Source: Gordonia sp. OPL2 (GTDB lineage: Bacteria; Actinomycetota; Actinomycetes; Mycobacteriales; Mycobacteriaceae). From it: a stretch of 60,127 nt of DNA. Position 1 is the stretch's first letter. Each line of letters begins with the position of its first letter. The DNA lies in NCBI RefSeq assembly GCF_003797825.1, contig NZ_RKME01000030.1, forward strand, positions 1 through 60,127, written 5' to 3'. Below the pieces are notes generated by a model that saw only the letters and a list, made by a program, of their open reading frames with translations, was not told where the DNA came from and did no database searches. This document shows positions 17,865 through 26,249 of the stretch, in pieces. The translations under genes and the position numbers were made by a program.

Positions 17865-18896
17865 ATGGCAATGCTGGCCCCGGCGGGCGGAACCGGAACC
17901 CGTCCCAATCCGCGCACCATCATCGGACTCGTCGTCGGGGTCGCCGCGCTCCTGGCCGCGATGGTCACTGCGTTCGCGCTGCCGGCCGCGAACTCCGGTC
18001 CGCACGATGTACCGATCGGGGTGGTCGCACCCGCGGCGCAGGCCGACCGACTGAGCCAACAACTCGATGGGTTCGACGTCACCCGCTACGACAGTTCGGA
18101 CGCTGCACGCGACGCCATTGAACACCGCGACATCTACGGGGCGCTGATCGTCGAAGGCCGTAACGTCGATGCGATGGTCGCCTCGGCGGCGAGTCCGACT
18201 GTGGCCACGGCTATCTCGGCAATCGGCACCCGCGTCTCCCAGGCTGCAGGTGGATCCTCGAACACTGTCGACATCCGATCATTCCCGCCGGACGATCCCA
18301 AGGGGGCGGGTCTCGCCGCAGGCGCACTGCCGCTCGCACTGGGCGGCTGGATCAGCGCCATGGTCATCATGTTGCTCATCCATACCCCGGGCGCGCGTGT
18401 GCTCACCGCACTCGGTGTCTCGGTGGTGGGTGGGCTCGTCCTGGTGGCAACCCTGACCTATGTGATCGGCACTTTCGACGGGAACTACTGGGTGACCAGT
18501 CTGGCCGCGATGTTGGGCATCGCCGCAACGTGTTTCGCCGTCCTCGGACTGCGCGAGCTCCTCGGCGGGGCCGGTCTGGGCATCGCCGCGATCCTGTTGA
18601 TCTTCCTCGGTAACCCGTTGTCGGGGTTGGCGAGCGCACCGGAGATGCTGCCCACGCCGTGGGGCTACATCGGCCAGCTCCTGCCGCCCGGTGCCACCGG
18701 CACCATGCTGCGAGACGTGGCCTTCTTCAACGGGAACGGGGCGCTGCACGCGATCGTGGTGCTGGTCTGCTGGTTGCTCGGCGGCCTCGCGCTGTACGTC
18801 GTGGGCGTCTGGCGGAACCGGCGTTCCCACGAGGTCGATGAGGACGAGATCCACATCGGACGGCATGCGGTCGATGACGGTGTCGTGACCTCGTAG
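17865..18896 (+). CDS. membrane protein, ABC-2/YhgE-Pip (DUF3533)-like
   Basis: A 343-residue protein. One N-terminal membrane helix (TIIGLVVGVAALLAAMVTAFALP, about residues 19-41) is followed by an extracellular domain of about 120 residues. Then come five or six hydrophobic helices between 150 and 320 and a short acidic cytoplasmic tail. This topology and the N-terminal VPIGVV-type strand match YhgE/Pip and ABC-2-permease-like proteins such as DUF3533, often tied to export or phage/peptide interaction. There is no ATPase partner. Control by the divergent TetR suggests an efflux-type role. ATG 17,871 is an alternative start. Confidence 0.7.
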   Translation: MAMLAPAGGTGTRPNPRTIIGLVVGVAALLAAMVTAFALPAANSGPHDVPIGVVAPAAQADRLSQQLDGFDVTRYDSSDAARDAIEHRDIYGALIVEGRNVDAMVASAASPTVATAISAIGTRVSQAAGGSSNTVDIRSFPPDDPKGAGLAAGALPLALGGWISAMVIMLLIHTPGARVLTALGVSVVGGLVLVATLTYVIGTFDGNYWVTSLAAMLGIAATCFAVLGLRELLGGAGLGIAAILLIFLGNPLSGLASAPEMLPTPWGYIGQLLPPGATGTMLRDVAFFNGNGALHAIVVLVCWLLGGLALYVVGVWRNRRSHEVDEDEIHIGRHAVDDGVVTS

Positions 18897-18923
18897 CCTT
18901 CGATGCCTGCGTGGATCCGTTGA

Positions 18924-19320
18924 TCACTGTGCGGGTGACCATGTGGGGTAACCGACGTGGGCGCATTCCTCCAACAGTCGGCGGTCGTAAGTGAGCACCG
19001 GTGAGTTGCTCGTCGATGTGGGCGGCCGATGCGAGGTGGATGGCGTCCAGTGAACGCAGGGTCGATGGACCGATTGTCTCGGCGCGCGTGATGACGGCCT
19101 CGGTGATGGGGATGATGTCGATGCCGTCGAGCACTTTGCCCGCGCGATCCACCAGTCCGCTGCTTCCGTCGCGAACTGCGGTGCGCATCAGTTCGACTCG
19201 TGTCAACGCGCTGGTCACGAGGTTCTCATCGGCATGCTGCCGTAGCCAGGCGATGAGTGCAGATGTCTCGGCCTCGGACACGACGAGTTTGACGATGGCA
19301 GAGGTGTACGCGTAGATCAT
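18924..19320 (-). pseudogene. vapC: VapC-type PIN-domain toxin, frameshifted
   Basis: From ATG 19,318-19,320 the frame encodes a PIN-domain start (MIYAYTSAIVKLVVSEAET, lacking the usual MIYLDTSA Asp in this wording) and continues to SLDAIHLASAAHIDEQLTG. It then shifts near 18,996-19,000 into Arg-rich nonsense. The other frame continues the domain as VLTYDRRLLEECAHVGYPTW and stops with TGA at 18,924-18,926, the normal VapC ending. So a single indel has separated the C-terminal acidic part of this RNase toxin. The start overlaps the antitoxin's natural-frame stop (ATGA). The first active-site position reads Tyr-Thr rather than Asp-Thr, so the nuclease may have been inactive before the frameshift. 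Confidence 0.8.
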
Positions 19321-19587
19321 CGTTCATCGCGCACGCGGTCGAGCTCCGACGTCAGGTCTCCGACGGGCAGGTCCTCGACCGCGATCATGTGGATAGCCGG
19401 GGCTCCGCGTGGGCGTGAGGACACCGGTCCTGATCAAGGCCTCGGGTCCTGAGGTCTCGGGAGAGACCGGCACGAGTCGTGCCACCGTCTTGCCGCGATT
19501 GGTGATCGAGATCTCGTCGCCCGCTTCGACCTGCGCGAGGTAGCGAGAGGCGTGCCGGCAGAGCTCGCGGACACCGATGGTCGTCAT
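19317..19587 (-). pseudogene. vapB: VapB/Phd-type antitoxin, frameshifted
   Basis: ATG 19,585-19,587 begins MTTIGVRELCRHASRYLAQV, and ISITNRGKTVARLVPV follows. This is the Phd/YefM-type DNA-binding antitoxin fold, intact for about 55 residues. After RTGVLT the frame runs into Arg/Pro-rich sequence. The neighbouring frame encodes RPRGAPAIHMIAVEDLPVGD and then LTSELDRVRDER, a normal toxin-binding tail, and ends with TGA at 19,317-19,319 overlapping the vapC ATG. A one-base-class indel near 19,410-19,422 explains this. A 33-bp perfect palindrome just upstream is the likely autoregulatory operator. Confidence 0.78.
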
Positions 19588-19590
19588 GGA

Positions 19591-19623
19591 GGCGGTAGTA
19601 GCACATGATGTGCTACTACCGCC
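19591..19623. promoter_or_regulatory. 33-bp perfect palindrome upstream of vapB
   Basis: Arms of 16 bases (GGCGGTAGTAGCACAT at 19,591-19,606 and its complement at 19,608-19,623) flank a single central G. It ends three bases before the vapB start codon and 24 bases after the FAD oxidoreductase stop. Operator of the toxin-antitoxin pair is the best reading; a terminator for the upstream gene is the alternative. Confidence 0.7.
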
Positions 19624-19647
19624 ACGGTGTTGTTCAGCGGCTGAGCC

Positions 19648-20841
19648 TCATCGCATCTCGCCTGCCCCCTCATACGGGTTCAGGCTCAGCAGGAGGTCGC
19701 CCTCGGCGAATCGCGAGTACCGGAAGTCATGCGGATCGACGTTCTTCAGTGTCGTCGAACCGCTGAGCAGAAGGTCGGCGACGAGTTTGCCGACGGCGGG
19801 GGAGATCTTGAATCCGTGACCGGAGAAACCGGTCGCCAGGAACAGGCCGTCGACTGGTGACGGCCCGATGATCGGGTTGTAGTCGGGGGTGACGTCGTAG
19901 GCGCCGACGTAGCTGCTCGTGATGCGCGGGTCGGGCATGTCCGGCAGGCGATGACCCATCTTCATGATGATCTTGTCGATGGTGCTCTCGTCGGCGCGGT
20001 TGATGTAGTTGTCGGGATCGATGTACTGCGGGGCTGCGTGGTCGGAGTTGCCCACGAGGAGTTCGCCATTGGGCTCGCGGCAGACGTACGAGAGTCCGGC
20101 CAGATCGGACAGGACGGGAACCACCGGGGTCGGTTCGCCTTGGTCGATGAGCACGAGCTGCGCCCGCTGGGCCCGGACGTCGACCGCTACACCGACCGGT
20201 TCGGTCAGCGCCGGTGTCCATGGTCCTGCCGCGACGATCACGGTGTCCGCGTGGATGGTGCTGCCGTCGGCGAGCTCGGCACCGACGACCCGATCGTCGT
20301 CGCCCTGCAGGAGCTTCGTGACCGTGGTCGACTGGCGGACCTTCACGCCGAGCTTGCGTGCGGCCGCGGCGAATGCCATGCCCGCCATGTAGGCCTCACC
20401 GCGGCCGCCGAGCGGCTCGTAGGCGAAGGCAGCGAAGTCGTCGAGATGCAGTCCCGGCCACAGTTCGGCCATCGTGTCGTGGCCGATGAGCGAGACGTCG
20501 ATGCCGAGGCCCTGCATCATCTCGACGTTGGCGTTCAACGGGGCCACATTGTTCTCGCCGACACCGACGACGTAGCCACACTGCTGAAACGCCATGTCGT
20601 CGCCGAAGAGTTCGGTTGCGCGGGTGAAGATGTCGACGCCGTACCAGGACATCGCCGCGAGCGACGGATTGCCGTAGTGGCAGCGCACGACGCCGCTGGA
20701 CTTTCCGGTCATACCGGAACACAGGGTGTCGCGTTCGACGACGAGAACATCGGTCTCGCCCTGATCGGCCAGCGACCAAGCGATCGCGAGTCCTTCGAGG
20801 CCGCCGCCGATGATCAGGAAGCGGGTGGTGGTGGAGGTCAT
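19648..20841 (-). CDS. FAD-dependent amine oxidoreductase, sarcosine oxidase beta (SoxB/MgdA)-like
   Basis: A 397-residue DAO-family flavoprotein. The Rossmann motif IIGGGLEGLAIAWSLA is at about residues 9-24 and SSGVVRCHYGNPSLAAMS at about 48-65. The C-terminal substrate/FAD loop reads GAYDVTPDYNPIIGPSPVDGLFLATGFSGHGFKISPAVGKLVADL, the SoxB-type ending. It should oxidise the N-methyl or secondary amine group of an amino acid, giving formaldehyde and the primary amine. Sarcosine and N-methylglutamate are candidates, since MgdA of N-methylglutamate dehydrogenase belongs to this family. It is the last of three minus-strand genes (HutD, M20 hydrolase, this). Other SoxDAG or MgdBCD subunits are absent. 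A 50-bp gap precedes it. Confidence 0.8.
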   Translation of the reverse strand: MTSTTTRFLIIGGGLEGLAIAWSLADQGETDVLVVERDTLCSGMTGKSSGVVRCHYGNPSLAAMSWYGVDIFTRATELFGDDMAFQQCGYVVGVGENNVAPLNANVEMMQGLGIDVSLIGHDTMAELWPGLHLDDFAAFAYEPLGGRGEAYMAGMAFAAAARKLGVKVRQSTTVTKLLQGDDDRVVGAELADGSTIHADTVIVAAGPWTPALTEPVGVAVDVRAQRAQLVLIDQGEPTPVVPVLSDLAGLSYVCREPNGELLVGNSDHAAPQYIDPDNYINRADESTIDKIIMKMGHRLPDMPDPRITSSYVGAYDVTPDYNPIIGPSPVDGLFLATGFSGHGFKISPAVGKLVADLLLSGSTTLKNVDPHDFRYSRFAEGDLLLSLNPYEGAGEMR

Positions 20842-20891
20842 GTCGGGGTTCACTTTCGGTGGAGAGATGTGGAAAGAGCTGTGGGGCAGAT

Positions 20892-22142
20892 TCAGTCGAT
20901 GTCGACCGGTTGAGTCAGCAGGTCGGCGAGTACCGTGGCGAGTGCGTCGCCGCCGGCATCGGCGTCGGGATCTTCGACGTACTCGTCGGGCGAGTGCGAG
21001 ATCCCGGTGGGGTTCCGGACGAACAACATCGCGGTGGGGATCTCCTCCTTGAGCACCCCGGCGTCGTGGCCGGCGCCGGTGGGGAGGATCGGTGCGTCGG
21101 GCAGGATCGTGGACAGTCGGCCGCGAAGGCCGGGATGGAAGTCGACGCGGGGACTCATCGACGCCTCGGTGAGGGTCATCCCGCAGTTCTCGGCAGCGGC
21201 GTGTTCCCGTGCAACGGCCGCGATGTCGGCGACCAGCGCGGCGACCACCGCGTCGTCGGAGTGACGGACATCGAGCCACACGTCGACCCGGGAGGCGATG
21301 ACATTGCTACCGCCCGGGACGGGATCGAGTTTCCCGACGGTGGCACGCGCGCCGTCGACTTTCCTGCCGAGGCGCCGGACATCGAGAACCGTGGCGGCCG
21401 CGGCGAGCATCGGATCCCGACGGTCGTCCATCAGGGTGGTGCCCGCGTGGTTTCCCTGCCCGCTGAACGACAGCCGCCACCGTCCGTGACCGAGGATCGA
21501 CGAACCGATCGCGATGGCACGGCCCTGGTCGATCAGTCCGCGACCCTGCTCGACATGGAGTTCGACGAAAGATCCGATCTGCGCGAGTCGTTCGTCGTCG
21601 CGGCCGATTCCGCGAGGATCGAGGCCGTTGTGAACAGCGAGATCGGCGAAGGTGGTCCCGTCGGCGTCGGTGAGCGCAGCCGCACGCTCTGGTGTGACGG
21701 CGCCGGTCATCAATTGCGATCCGAGGCAGGCGAGTCCGTAGCGAGAGCCCTCCTCTTCGGGGAAGACGGCGAGAGCAAGAGGCCGTTCGGGCCGGAGTCC
21801 GCTCGCCTGGAGCGAGTCGATGGCGGCGAGGGCGGAGGCGACCCCGAGCGGGCCGTCGAACGCTCCGCCGCCGGGGACCGAGTCGAGATGGCTCCCGGTG
21901 ACCACCACGTCGGCGAGTGGCAATCCCTCCGGGTTCCACCACGCCCAGAGGATTCCGTTGCGGTCGGTCTCGGTCGGGAGGGAACGCGCGCCGGCCGCCG
22001 CGATGAACCACTCACGCAGCTCGAGTTCGGCGTGGGAGTAGACGGGTCGGCTGTAACCACCTCGGGCGCTGTCGGTTCCGATGTCGGCGATCTCGGCGAG
22101 CAGACCGCTGACGGAGGTTGTGCGGGTGATGGATTCGGTCAC
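20892..22142 (-). CDS. M20 family Zn hydrolase (N-carbamoylase/allantoate amidohydrolase-like)
   Basis: A 416-residue metallopeptidase-fold amidohydrolase. Motifs: GSHLDSVPGGGAFDGPLGV with metal-binding His and Asp near residues 82-100, AVFPEEEGSRYG with the catalytic Glu pair near 125-136, ELHVEQGRGL near 192, and GAGHDAGVLKEEIPTAMLFVRNPTGISHSPDE with the last His near 360-392. This is the hydantoinase/carbamoylase subgroup, which cleaves N-carbamoyl or related C-N amide bonds. GTG 22,140-22,142 overlaps the HutD stop (GTGA) and fixes the start. It may release an amino acid or N-methyl amino acid for the FAD oxidoreductase downstream, which is inference. Confidence 0.85.
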   Translation of the reverse strand: MTESITRTTSVSGLLAEIADIGTDSARGGYSRPVYSHAELELREWFIAAAGARSLPTETDRNGILWAWWNPEGLPLADVVVTGSHLDSVPGGGAFDGPLGVASALAAIDSLQASGLRPERPLALAVFPEEEGSRYGLACLGSQLMTGAVTPERAAALTDADGTTFADLAVHNGLDPRGIGRDDERLAQIGSFVELHVEQGRGLIDQGRAIAIGSSILGHGRWRLSFSGQGNHAGTTLMDDRRDPMLAAAATVLDVRRLGRKVDGARATVGKLDPVPGGSNVIASRVDVWLDVRHSDDAVVAALVADIAAVAREHAAAENCGMTLTEASMSPRVDFHPGLRGRLSTILPDAPILPTGAGHDAGVLKEEIPTAMLFVRNPTGISHSPDEYVEDPDADAGGDALATVLADLLTQPVDID

Positions 22143-22756
22143 GAGATGCTCTCCTGTGTGGACGGGCGGATGTGGGCGACGGCGACGGTCGCGGCGCCGG
22201 TGACCTCGCGGGGCGAACCGTCGAGAAGCACGCTGTCCCAGCGTCGTATCTCCTGATCTCCGAGTGTGAGTGAACCGGCGAGCACCGTGAGGACGACTCC
22301 GTCGTCGGCGCCGATCGTGTGAACGCCACGCACATTGCGGAGGGTGAGCGTGCCGGCGCAGGTGTCGCGACGGCACATGAGATTCAGCAATCGGGTCGGG
22401 CGGCGCGTGGGGGTGGCGCGAACATCGTCCTCGCCGTCGAAGCCGATGCGGTCGAGCAGTGCGAGTGTGTGCGTCGTCCCGTTGACGGTGAGGTCGACCG
22501 CGTCGTCGCCGACGACGACTGCGGTCCGATGCATCCCCGGGAAAAGCGAGAACGCGCAATCGGTCTCGATGTCCGCCAGGCTCACTGTCCAGTCGGGCGG
22601 GGCGATGTCGTCGAGGGCGGTCTTTCCCGAGGCGATGCGCCGGGTGACGCCCGCACCATTGCGCCAGGGAGCCGGCGGGAGTGTCGACGCACGGACGATC
22701 GGCTCGATCGGTGGAGCCATCACGTGATGGGTGCGAGGAGTGTGGTCGATCGTCAT
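22139..22756 (-). CDS. HutD/Ves family protein
   Basis: A 205-residue bicupin-like protein. Family landmarks are PWRNGAGVTRRIASGK near residues 30-45, DWTVSLADIETDCAFSLFPGMHRT near 52-76, LTVNGTTHTLALLDRIGFDGEDDV near 88-112, and LLNLMCRRDTC near 122. HutD accompanies histidine-utilisation genes and is thought to modulate flux, perhaps by binding formylglutamate. No other hut genes are visible; here it begins an operon with an amidohydrolase and an amine oxidoreductase, so it may sense an N-substituted glutamate. It is divergent from the LysR gene. Confidence 0.8.
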   Translation of the reverse strand: MTIDHTPRTHHVMAPPIEPIVRASTLPPAPWRNGAGVTRRIASGKTALDDIAPPDWTVSLADIETDCAFSLFPGMHRTAVVVGDDAVDLTVNGTTHTLALLDRIGFDGEDDVRATPTRRPTRLLNLMCRRDTCAGTLTLRNVRGVHTIGADDGVVLTVLAGSLTLGDQEIRRWDSVLLDGSPREVTGAATVAVAHIRPSTQESIS

Positions 22757-22844
22757 GGGAGTGATCCGTCCGCGGTGATGTCGGTGGTGGGTCTTCAGTA
22801 GACGACGCCGATTGAGAAAAATCCAATATGTATTTGACGGTCAT

Positions 22845-22863
22845 TATTCTGCTCATGAGAATA
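22845..22863. promoter_or_regulatory. LysR-box-like inverted repeat
   Basis: TATTCT-GCTCATG-AGAATA is a perfect 6-bp inverted repeat with a T-N11-A core, placed 6 bases before ATG 22,870 of the LysR gene in an AT-rich patch. It fits an autoregulatory site and may also serve the divergent hutD operon. Confidence 0.55.
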
Positions 22864-22869
22864 GTGGCC

Positions 22870-23757
22870 ATGGAGCTCCGCCACCTGCGCTATTTCCACG
22901 TCCTCGCCGACGAACTGCACTTCGGCCGCGCGGCCGCACGTCTGCATATCTCGCAGCCGCCGCTCACCGCGCACATCAAGGATCTCGAGCGAGAGGTGGG
23001 CGCTCGCTTGTTCGACCGCACCACCCGGCGCGTCGCTCTGACCGGCGCCGGGGAAGTGTTCGCGGATCGCGTGGGGGAACTGCTCGAGCGACTCGACGAT
23101 GCGGTGCTCGAGGCGCGCGATCACGCGGAGGGTCGTCGCGGGCGCATCCGGGTCGGGTTCGTCAGCTCGGCCAGCGGCACCGTTCTGCCGCCCGGGCTGC
23201 GGATCTTCCGTGAGATCCATCCACATGTGCGGGTCGACCTGTCTCCGCTGACAACCCGCGAACAACTCGATGCGCTCGCGGCGGGTGCGCTCGACATCGG
23301 GCTCATCCGATCGGGCGGCGCCGAACCCGGGCTCGTGGTGGAACCGTTGTTCTCGGAGCCGATGGTCGCCGTCCTGCCGGTCGAGCATCCCCTGGCATCG
23401 CACGCCGGTGTCCGGGTCGACGATCTCGTCGACGAGCGACTGATCCTCTTTCCGAACGATCTGATGCCCGCCTACGTGGCACAGATATGGGCGATGTTCG
23501 CCTCGGTCGGCGCCGAACCCGTCGTGGTCCAGGAGGCGATTCACCACGAGACCGTGGCCGGGCTCGTGTCCGCCGGGGTGGGCATCTCGATCCTCCCGGC
23601 ATCGGTGTCCCGATTCCGGCCAGCGGACGTCGTCATCCGGCCCATCGAGGGTGCGCCGACGACGGCTCTGCTCATCGCGCGTCCGGAGGAATCGTCGAAC
23701 CCGGCCGTCGAGGGCTTCGTCGAGTGTCTGCGGGCGGCGCAGCGGGTGGATGAGTGA
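22870..23757 (+). CDS. LysR family transcriptional regulator
   Basis: A 295-residue LysR-type activator. The N-terminal winged helix reads MELRHLRYFHVLADELHFGR then AAARLHISQPPLTAHI, followed by the effector domain with RIRVGFVSSASGTVLPPGLR near 90-110. ATG 22,870 is chosen because it yields the canonical MELRHLRYF start and leaves the inverted repeat upstream; ATG 22,828 would place that repeat inside the gene. It is divergent from hutD across about 113 bp and probably controls the hutD-hydrolase-oxidoreductase operon. The downstream glutamine synthetase gene has its own promoter region. Confidence 0.88.
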   Translation: MELRHLRYFHVLADELHFGRAAARLHISQPPLTAHIKDLEREVGARLFDRTTRRVALTGAGEVFADRVGELLERLDDAVLEARDHAEGRRGRIRVGFVSSASGTVLPPGLRIFREIHPHVRVDLSPLTTREQLDALAAGALDIGLIRSGGAEPGLVVEPLFSEPMVAVLPVEHPLASHAGVRVDDLVDERLILFPNDLMPAYVAQIWAMFASVGAEPVVVQEAIHHETVAGLVSAGVGISILPASVSRFRPADVVIRPIEGAPTTALLIARPEESSNPAVEGFVECLRAAQRVDE

Positions 23758-23848
23758 GTGCCGGGGATCTCCGGTGCGGACATCTGTGGCGATCTCCTGA
23801 CGGTTGCCACGTGATCGGGCTCGATCGACACACAGGACTCACGACGCC

Positions 23849-23891
23849 GTAACAGGGTGGAAATAATCAGAATGTCTACTCGGTGTAGACA
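23849..23891. promoter_or_regulatory. GlnR-like half sites and GntR-type palindrome before the glutamine synthetase gene
   Basis: GTAAC-N6-GAAAT at 23,849-23,864 resembles the actinobacterial GlnR box. TGTCTAC-TCGGT-GTAGACA at 23,873-23,891 is a perfect 7-bp inverted repeat typical of GntR/FCD operators. Both lie 57-99 bp before the start. Nitrogen control plus substrate induction is a reasonable reading; no GntR gene is in the window. Confidence 0.5.
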
Positions 23892-23947
23892 AAGTTTCCT
23901 AACAGCAGACATACTGATCTCGACACCCTCACTGACGGAGAACCACC

Positions 23948-25294
23948 ATGACCGACCGCAACGAACTCGCCGACCTGTGCGCGGCCACCGGGACGACGTT
24001 CATCCTGGCCCTGTTCGTCGACCTCCGCGGCAAGCCCTGCGCCAAGCTCGTGCCCGTCGAGGCGGTCGACGAACTGGCCTCTGACGGAGTCGGTTTCGCC
24101 GGTTACGCGGTGGGTGCCATCGGGCAGGAGCCGAAGGACCCCGACCTCATCGCCATTCCGGACGTGGCCTCTTTCACGCCGATCCCGTTCATCAAGGAGG
24201 GCCTGGCGGTCGTCCATTGCGATCCGCACGTCGAGGGCAAGCCGTGGCCGTTCGCTCCCCGCAACATCCTCAAGTCGCTCGTCGCGCAGGCCGCCGATGC
24301 CGGCTTCGAGCCGTGGGTCGGTGCGGAGGTCGAGTACTTCCTGCTCAAGCGCGCTGCCGACGGTTCGCTCATCACCGCCGACGACGCCGACGACTCGAAC
24401 CAGCCCTGCTACGACGTCCGTGGTCTGACCCGCATGTACGACCATCTGACGGCGGTCTCCACCGCGATGAACCAACTCGGGTGGAGCAACTACGCGAACG
24501 ACCATGAGGACGGCAACGGGCAGTTCGAACAGAACTTCAAGTATGCCGAGGCTCTCACCACCGCCGACCGGGTCATCACCCTTCGCTACCTGCTCTCGAC
24601 GATGGCGGCCGAGCGCGGCATGGTCGCCACCTTCATGCCCAAGCCGTTCGCCGAGCGCACCGGTTCCGGTCTGCACTTCCACCTGTCGCTGACCTCCGGC
24701 GGCGCCCCGGTGTTCCCGGGTGCTGCGGGGGAGGACGAGCGTGGTCTCGGGTTGTCGCCCACCGCTTACGGATTCGTCGGAGGTATCCTCGAGCATTCCT
24801 GTGCGTTGCAGGCGGTGATGGCCCCGACGGTGAACTCCTACAAGCGAACCGGCGCCACCGCGACCCGTTCCGGTGCGTCGTGGGCTCCGCGTCGACCCAC
24901 CTACGGCGGCAACGACCGGACCCACTTCGTCCGGGTGCCCGACGAGCAGCGCGTCGAGCTCCGCGGGGGCGACGGCTCGGCCAACCCGTATCTGGCGATC
25001 GCGGCAGCGCTCGGCGCAGGCCTCGACGGAGTCAAGCGGAGTCTGGACCCGGGCGCACTCGGTGGATGTCCCGAGCACATCGAGTCGTTGCCACTCACCT
25101 TGCTCCACGCGGTCGAGGCGCTCGAGGCGGACCCGGTCATCTCCGGGGTCCTCAACGCCGCGGTACCCGAGACCGGGCCCGGTGACGCCGGACTCGTCTC
25201 CGACTACTTCTCCCGACTCAAGCGCGAGGAGTTCTTCGCGTGGCATTCCACGGTCTCCCCCTGGGAGATCGAGAACTACCTGACCGCCTTCTAG
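23948..25294 (+). CDS. glnT: type III glutamine synthetase / gamma-glutamylmethylamide synthetase
   Basis: A 448-residue member of the short, GlnT-like glutamine synthetase branch that includes gamma-glutamylmethylamide synthetase (GMAS). The ATP-grasp-type core shows EVEYFLL near residue 130, NDHEDGNGQFEQNF near 185, GSGLHFHLSL near 238 and NSYKRTGATATRSGASWAPRRPTY near 297-320. RVELRGGDGSANPYLAIAAAL follows near 338, and the C-terminus reads WEIENYLTAF. It ligates ammonia or an alkylamine to the gamma-carboxyl of glutamate with ATP. Followed by the three N-methylglutamate-synthase-like genes, methylamine is the more likely substrate. Sequence alone does not separate GlnT from GMAS. Confidence 0.82.
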   Translation: MTDRNELADLCAATGTTFILALFVDLRGKPCAKLVPVEAVDELASDGVGFAGYAVGAIGQEPKDPDLIAIPDVASFTPIPFIKEGLAVVHCDPHVEGKPWPFAPRNILKSLVAQAADAGFEPWVGAEVEYFLLKRAADGSLITADDADDSNQPCYDVRGLTRMYDHLTAVSTAMNQLGWSNYANDHEDGNGQFEQNFKYAEALTTADRVITLRYLLSTMAAERGMVATFMPKPFAERTGSGLHFHLSLTSGGAPVFPGAAGEDERGLGLSPTAYGFVGGILEHSCALQAVMAPTVNSYKRTGATATRSGASWAPRRPTYGGNDRTHFVRVPDEQRVELRGGDGSANPYLAIAAALGAGLDGVKRSLDPGALGGCPEHIESLPLTLLHAVEALEADPVISGVLNAAVPETGPGDAGLVSDYFSRLKREEFFAWHSTVSPWEIENYLTAF

Positions 25295-25343
25295 GCAACC
25301 CTTCTCAGACAGACCCCCTCGGAAAGACAAGGACAGCGACGAC

Positions 25344-26249
25344 ATGTGCGGAATCGTCGGGTTGCATCTGCGCAACCCCGAACTCCATCCCCGCCTCGGT
25401 GAGCTCCTCGGCCAAATGCTGGGCGAGATGCAGGACCGTGGCGCCGACTCAGCCGGCATCGCCATCTATGGCGATCCGACCTGGTCACCGGCCGGGCAGG
25501 GCTGTGTGTCGCTGCTCGAAACCGGCGTCGGTGCAGACGAACTCGACGTTGCCGCCGAGGCCGTGAGCAAGGCCCTCGGTGGTGAGGTCGCGGCGCGCCT
25601 CGTCGACGACACGCTCGTGCTGAGCGCGGACGTCGACTCCGAAGCCCTCCTCGCGACGGCCACCACGGTCTACCCGGACGCGCTGGTAGCCGGATTCGGT
25701 GCCGACCTGACGGTTCTCAAGGGCGTTGGCGCGCCGCGTGACCTCGTGCAGGCGTGGGGATTGTCGACCGCGAGTGGCTGGCAGGGCGTCGGGCACACGC
25801 GCATGGCCACAGAGTCGGCCGTGACCGCGTCGGGTGCTCACCCGTTCGCCGTCGGGCCCGAGCAGTGCCTGGTGCACAACGGATCGTTCTCCAACCACGC
25901 GACGATCCGTCGCGAACTGCGCGCCGAGGGCGTGTCCTTCGACAGCGAGAACGACACCGAGGTGGGCGCACGCTTTGTCGCGCACCAGCTCGCGCAGGGT
26001 AAGGACGTCGAGACTGCTCTGAAGGAGGTGTGTGCCACCTTCGACGGCTTCTACACGCTTCTCGTGTCGAATCACGATTCGTTCGCCGTGGTGCGCGACG
26101 CCATCGCCTGCAAGCCGGCGGTCATCGCCGAAACCGACGACTGGGTCGCCATGGCCAGCGAGTACCGCGCCCTGGCTCACCTGCCCGGCGTCGCCGAAGC
26201 ACGTATCTGGGAACCCGAGCCGGAGGTGGTCTACGCATGGACACGCTGA
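25344..26249 (+). CDS. mgsA: class II glutamine amidotransferase, N-methylglutamate synthase subunit A-like (GlxB)
   Basis: A 301-residue Ntn-type glutaminase domain. Cys2 (MCGIVGLHL) is the nucleophile after Met removal, GHTRMATESAVTASGAHPF near 149-167 holds the conserved Arg, and NGSFSNHATIRREL near 176-189 contains the Asn/Gly oxyanion motif. It corresponds to the first domain of glutamate synthase, made as a separate protein. It would hydrolyse gamma-glutamylmethylamide (or glutamine) and channel methylamine (or ammonia) to the FMN subunit. Its last 13 bases overlap the next gene. Confidence 0.82.
   Translation: MCGIVGLHLRNPELHPRLGELLGQMLGEMQDRGADSAGIAIYGDPTWSPAGQGCVSLLETGVGADELDVAAEAVSKALGGEVAARLVDDTLVLSADVDSEALLATATTVYPDALVAGFGADLTVLKGVGAPRDLVQAWGLSTASGWQGVGHTRMATESAVTASGAHPFAVGPEQCLVHNGSFSNHATIRRELRAEGVSFDSENDTEVGARFVAHQLAQGKDVETALKEVCATFDGFYTLLVSNHDSFAVVRDAIACKPAVIAETDDWVAMASEYRALAHLPGVAEARIWEPEPEVVYAWTR

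Noticed and set aside
18996..19422. Programmed frameshifting in vapB and vapC.
   Set aside because: No slippery heptamer with downstream structure was seen; indels by mutation or sequencing error are simpler.
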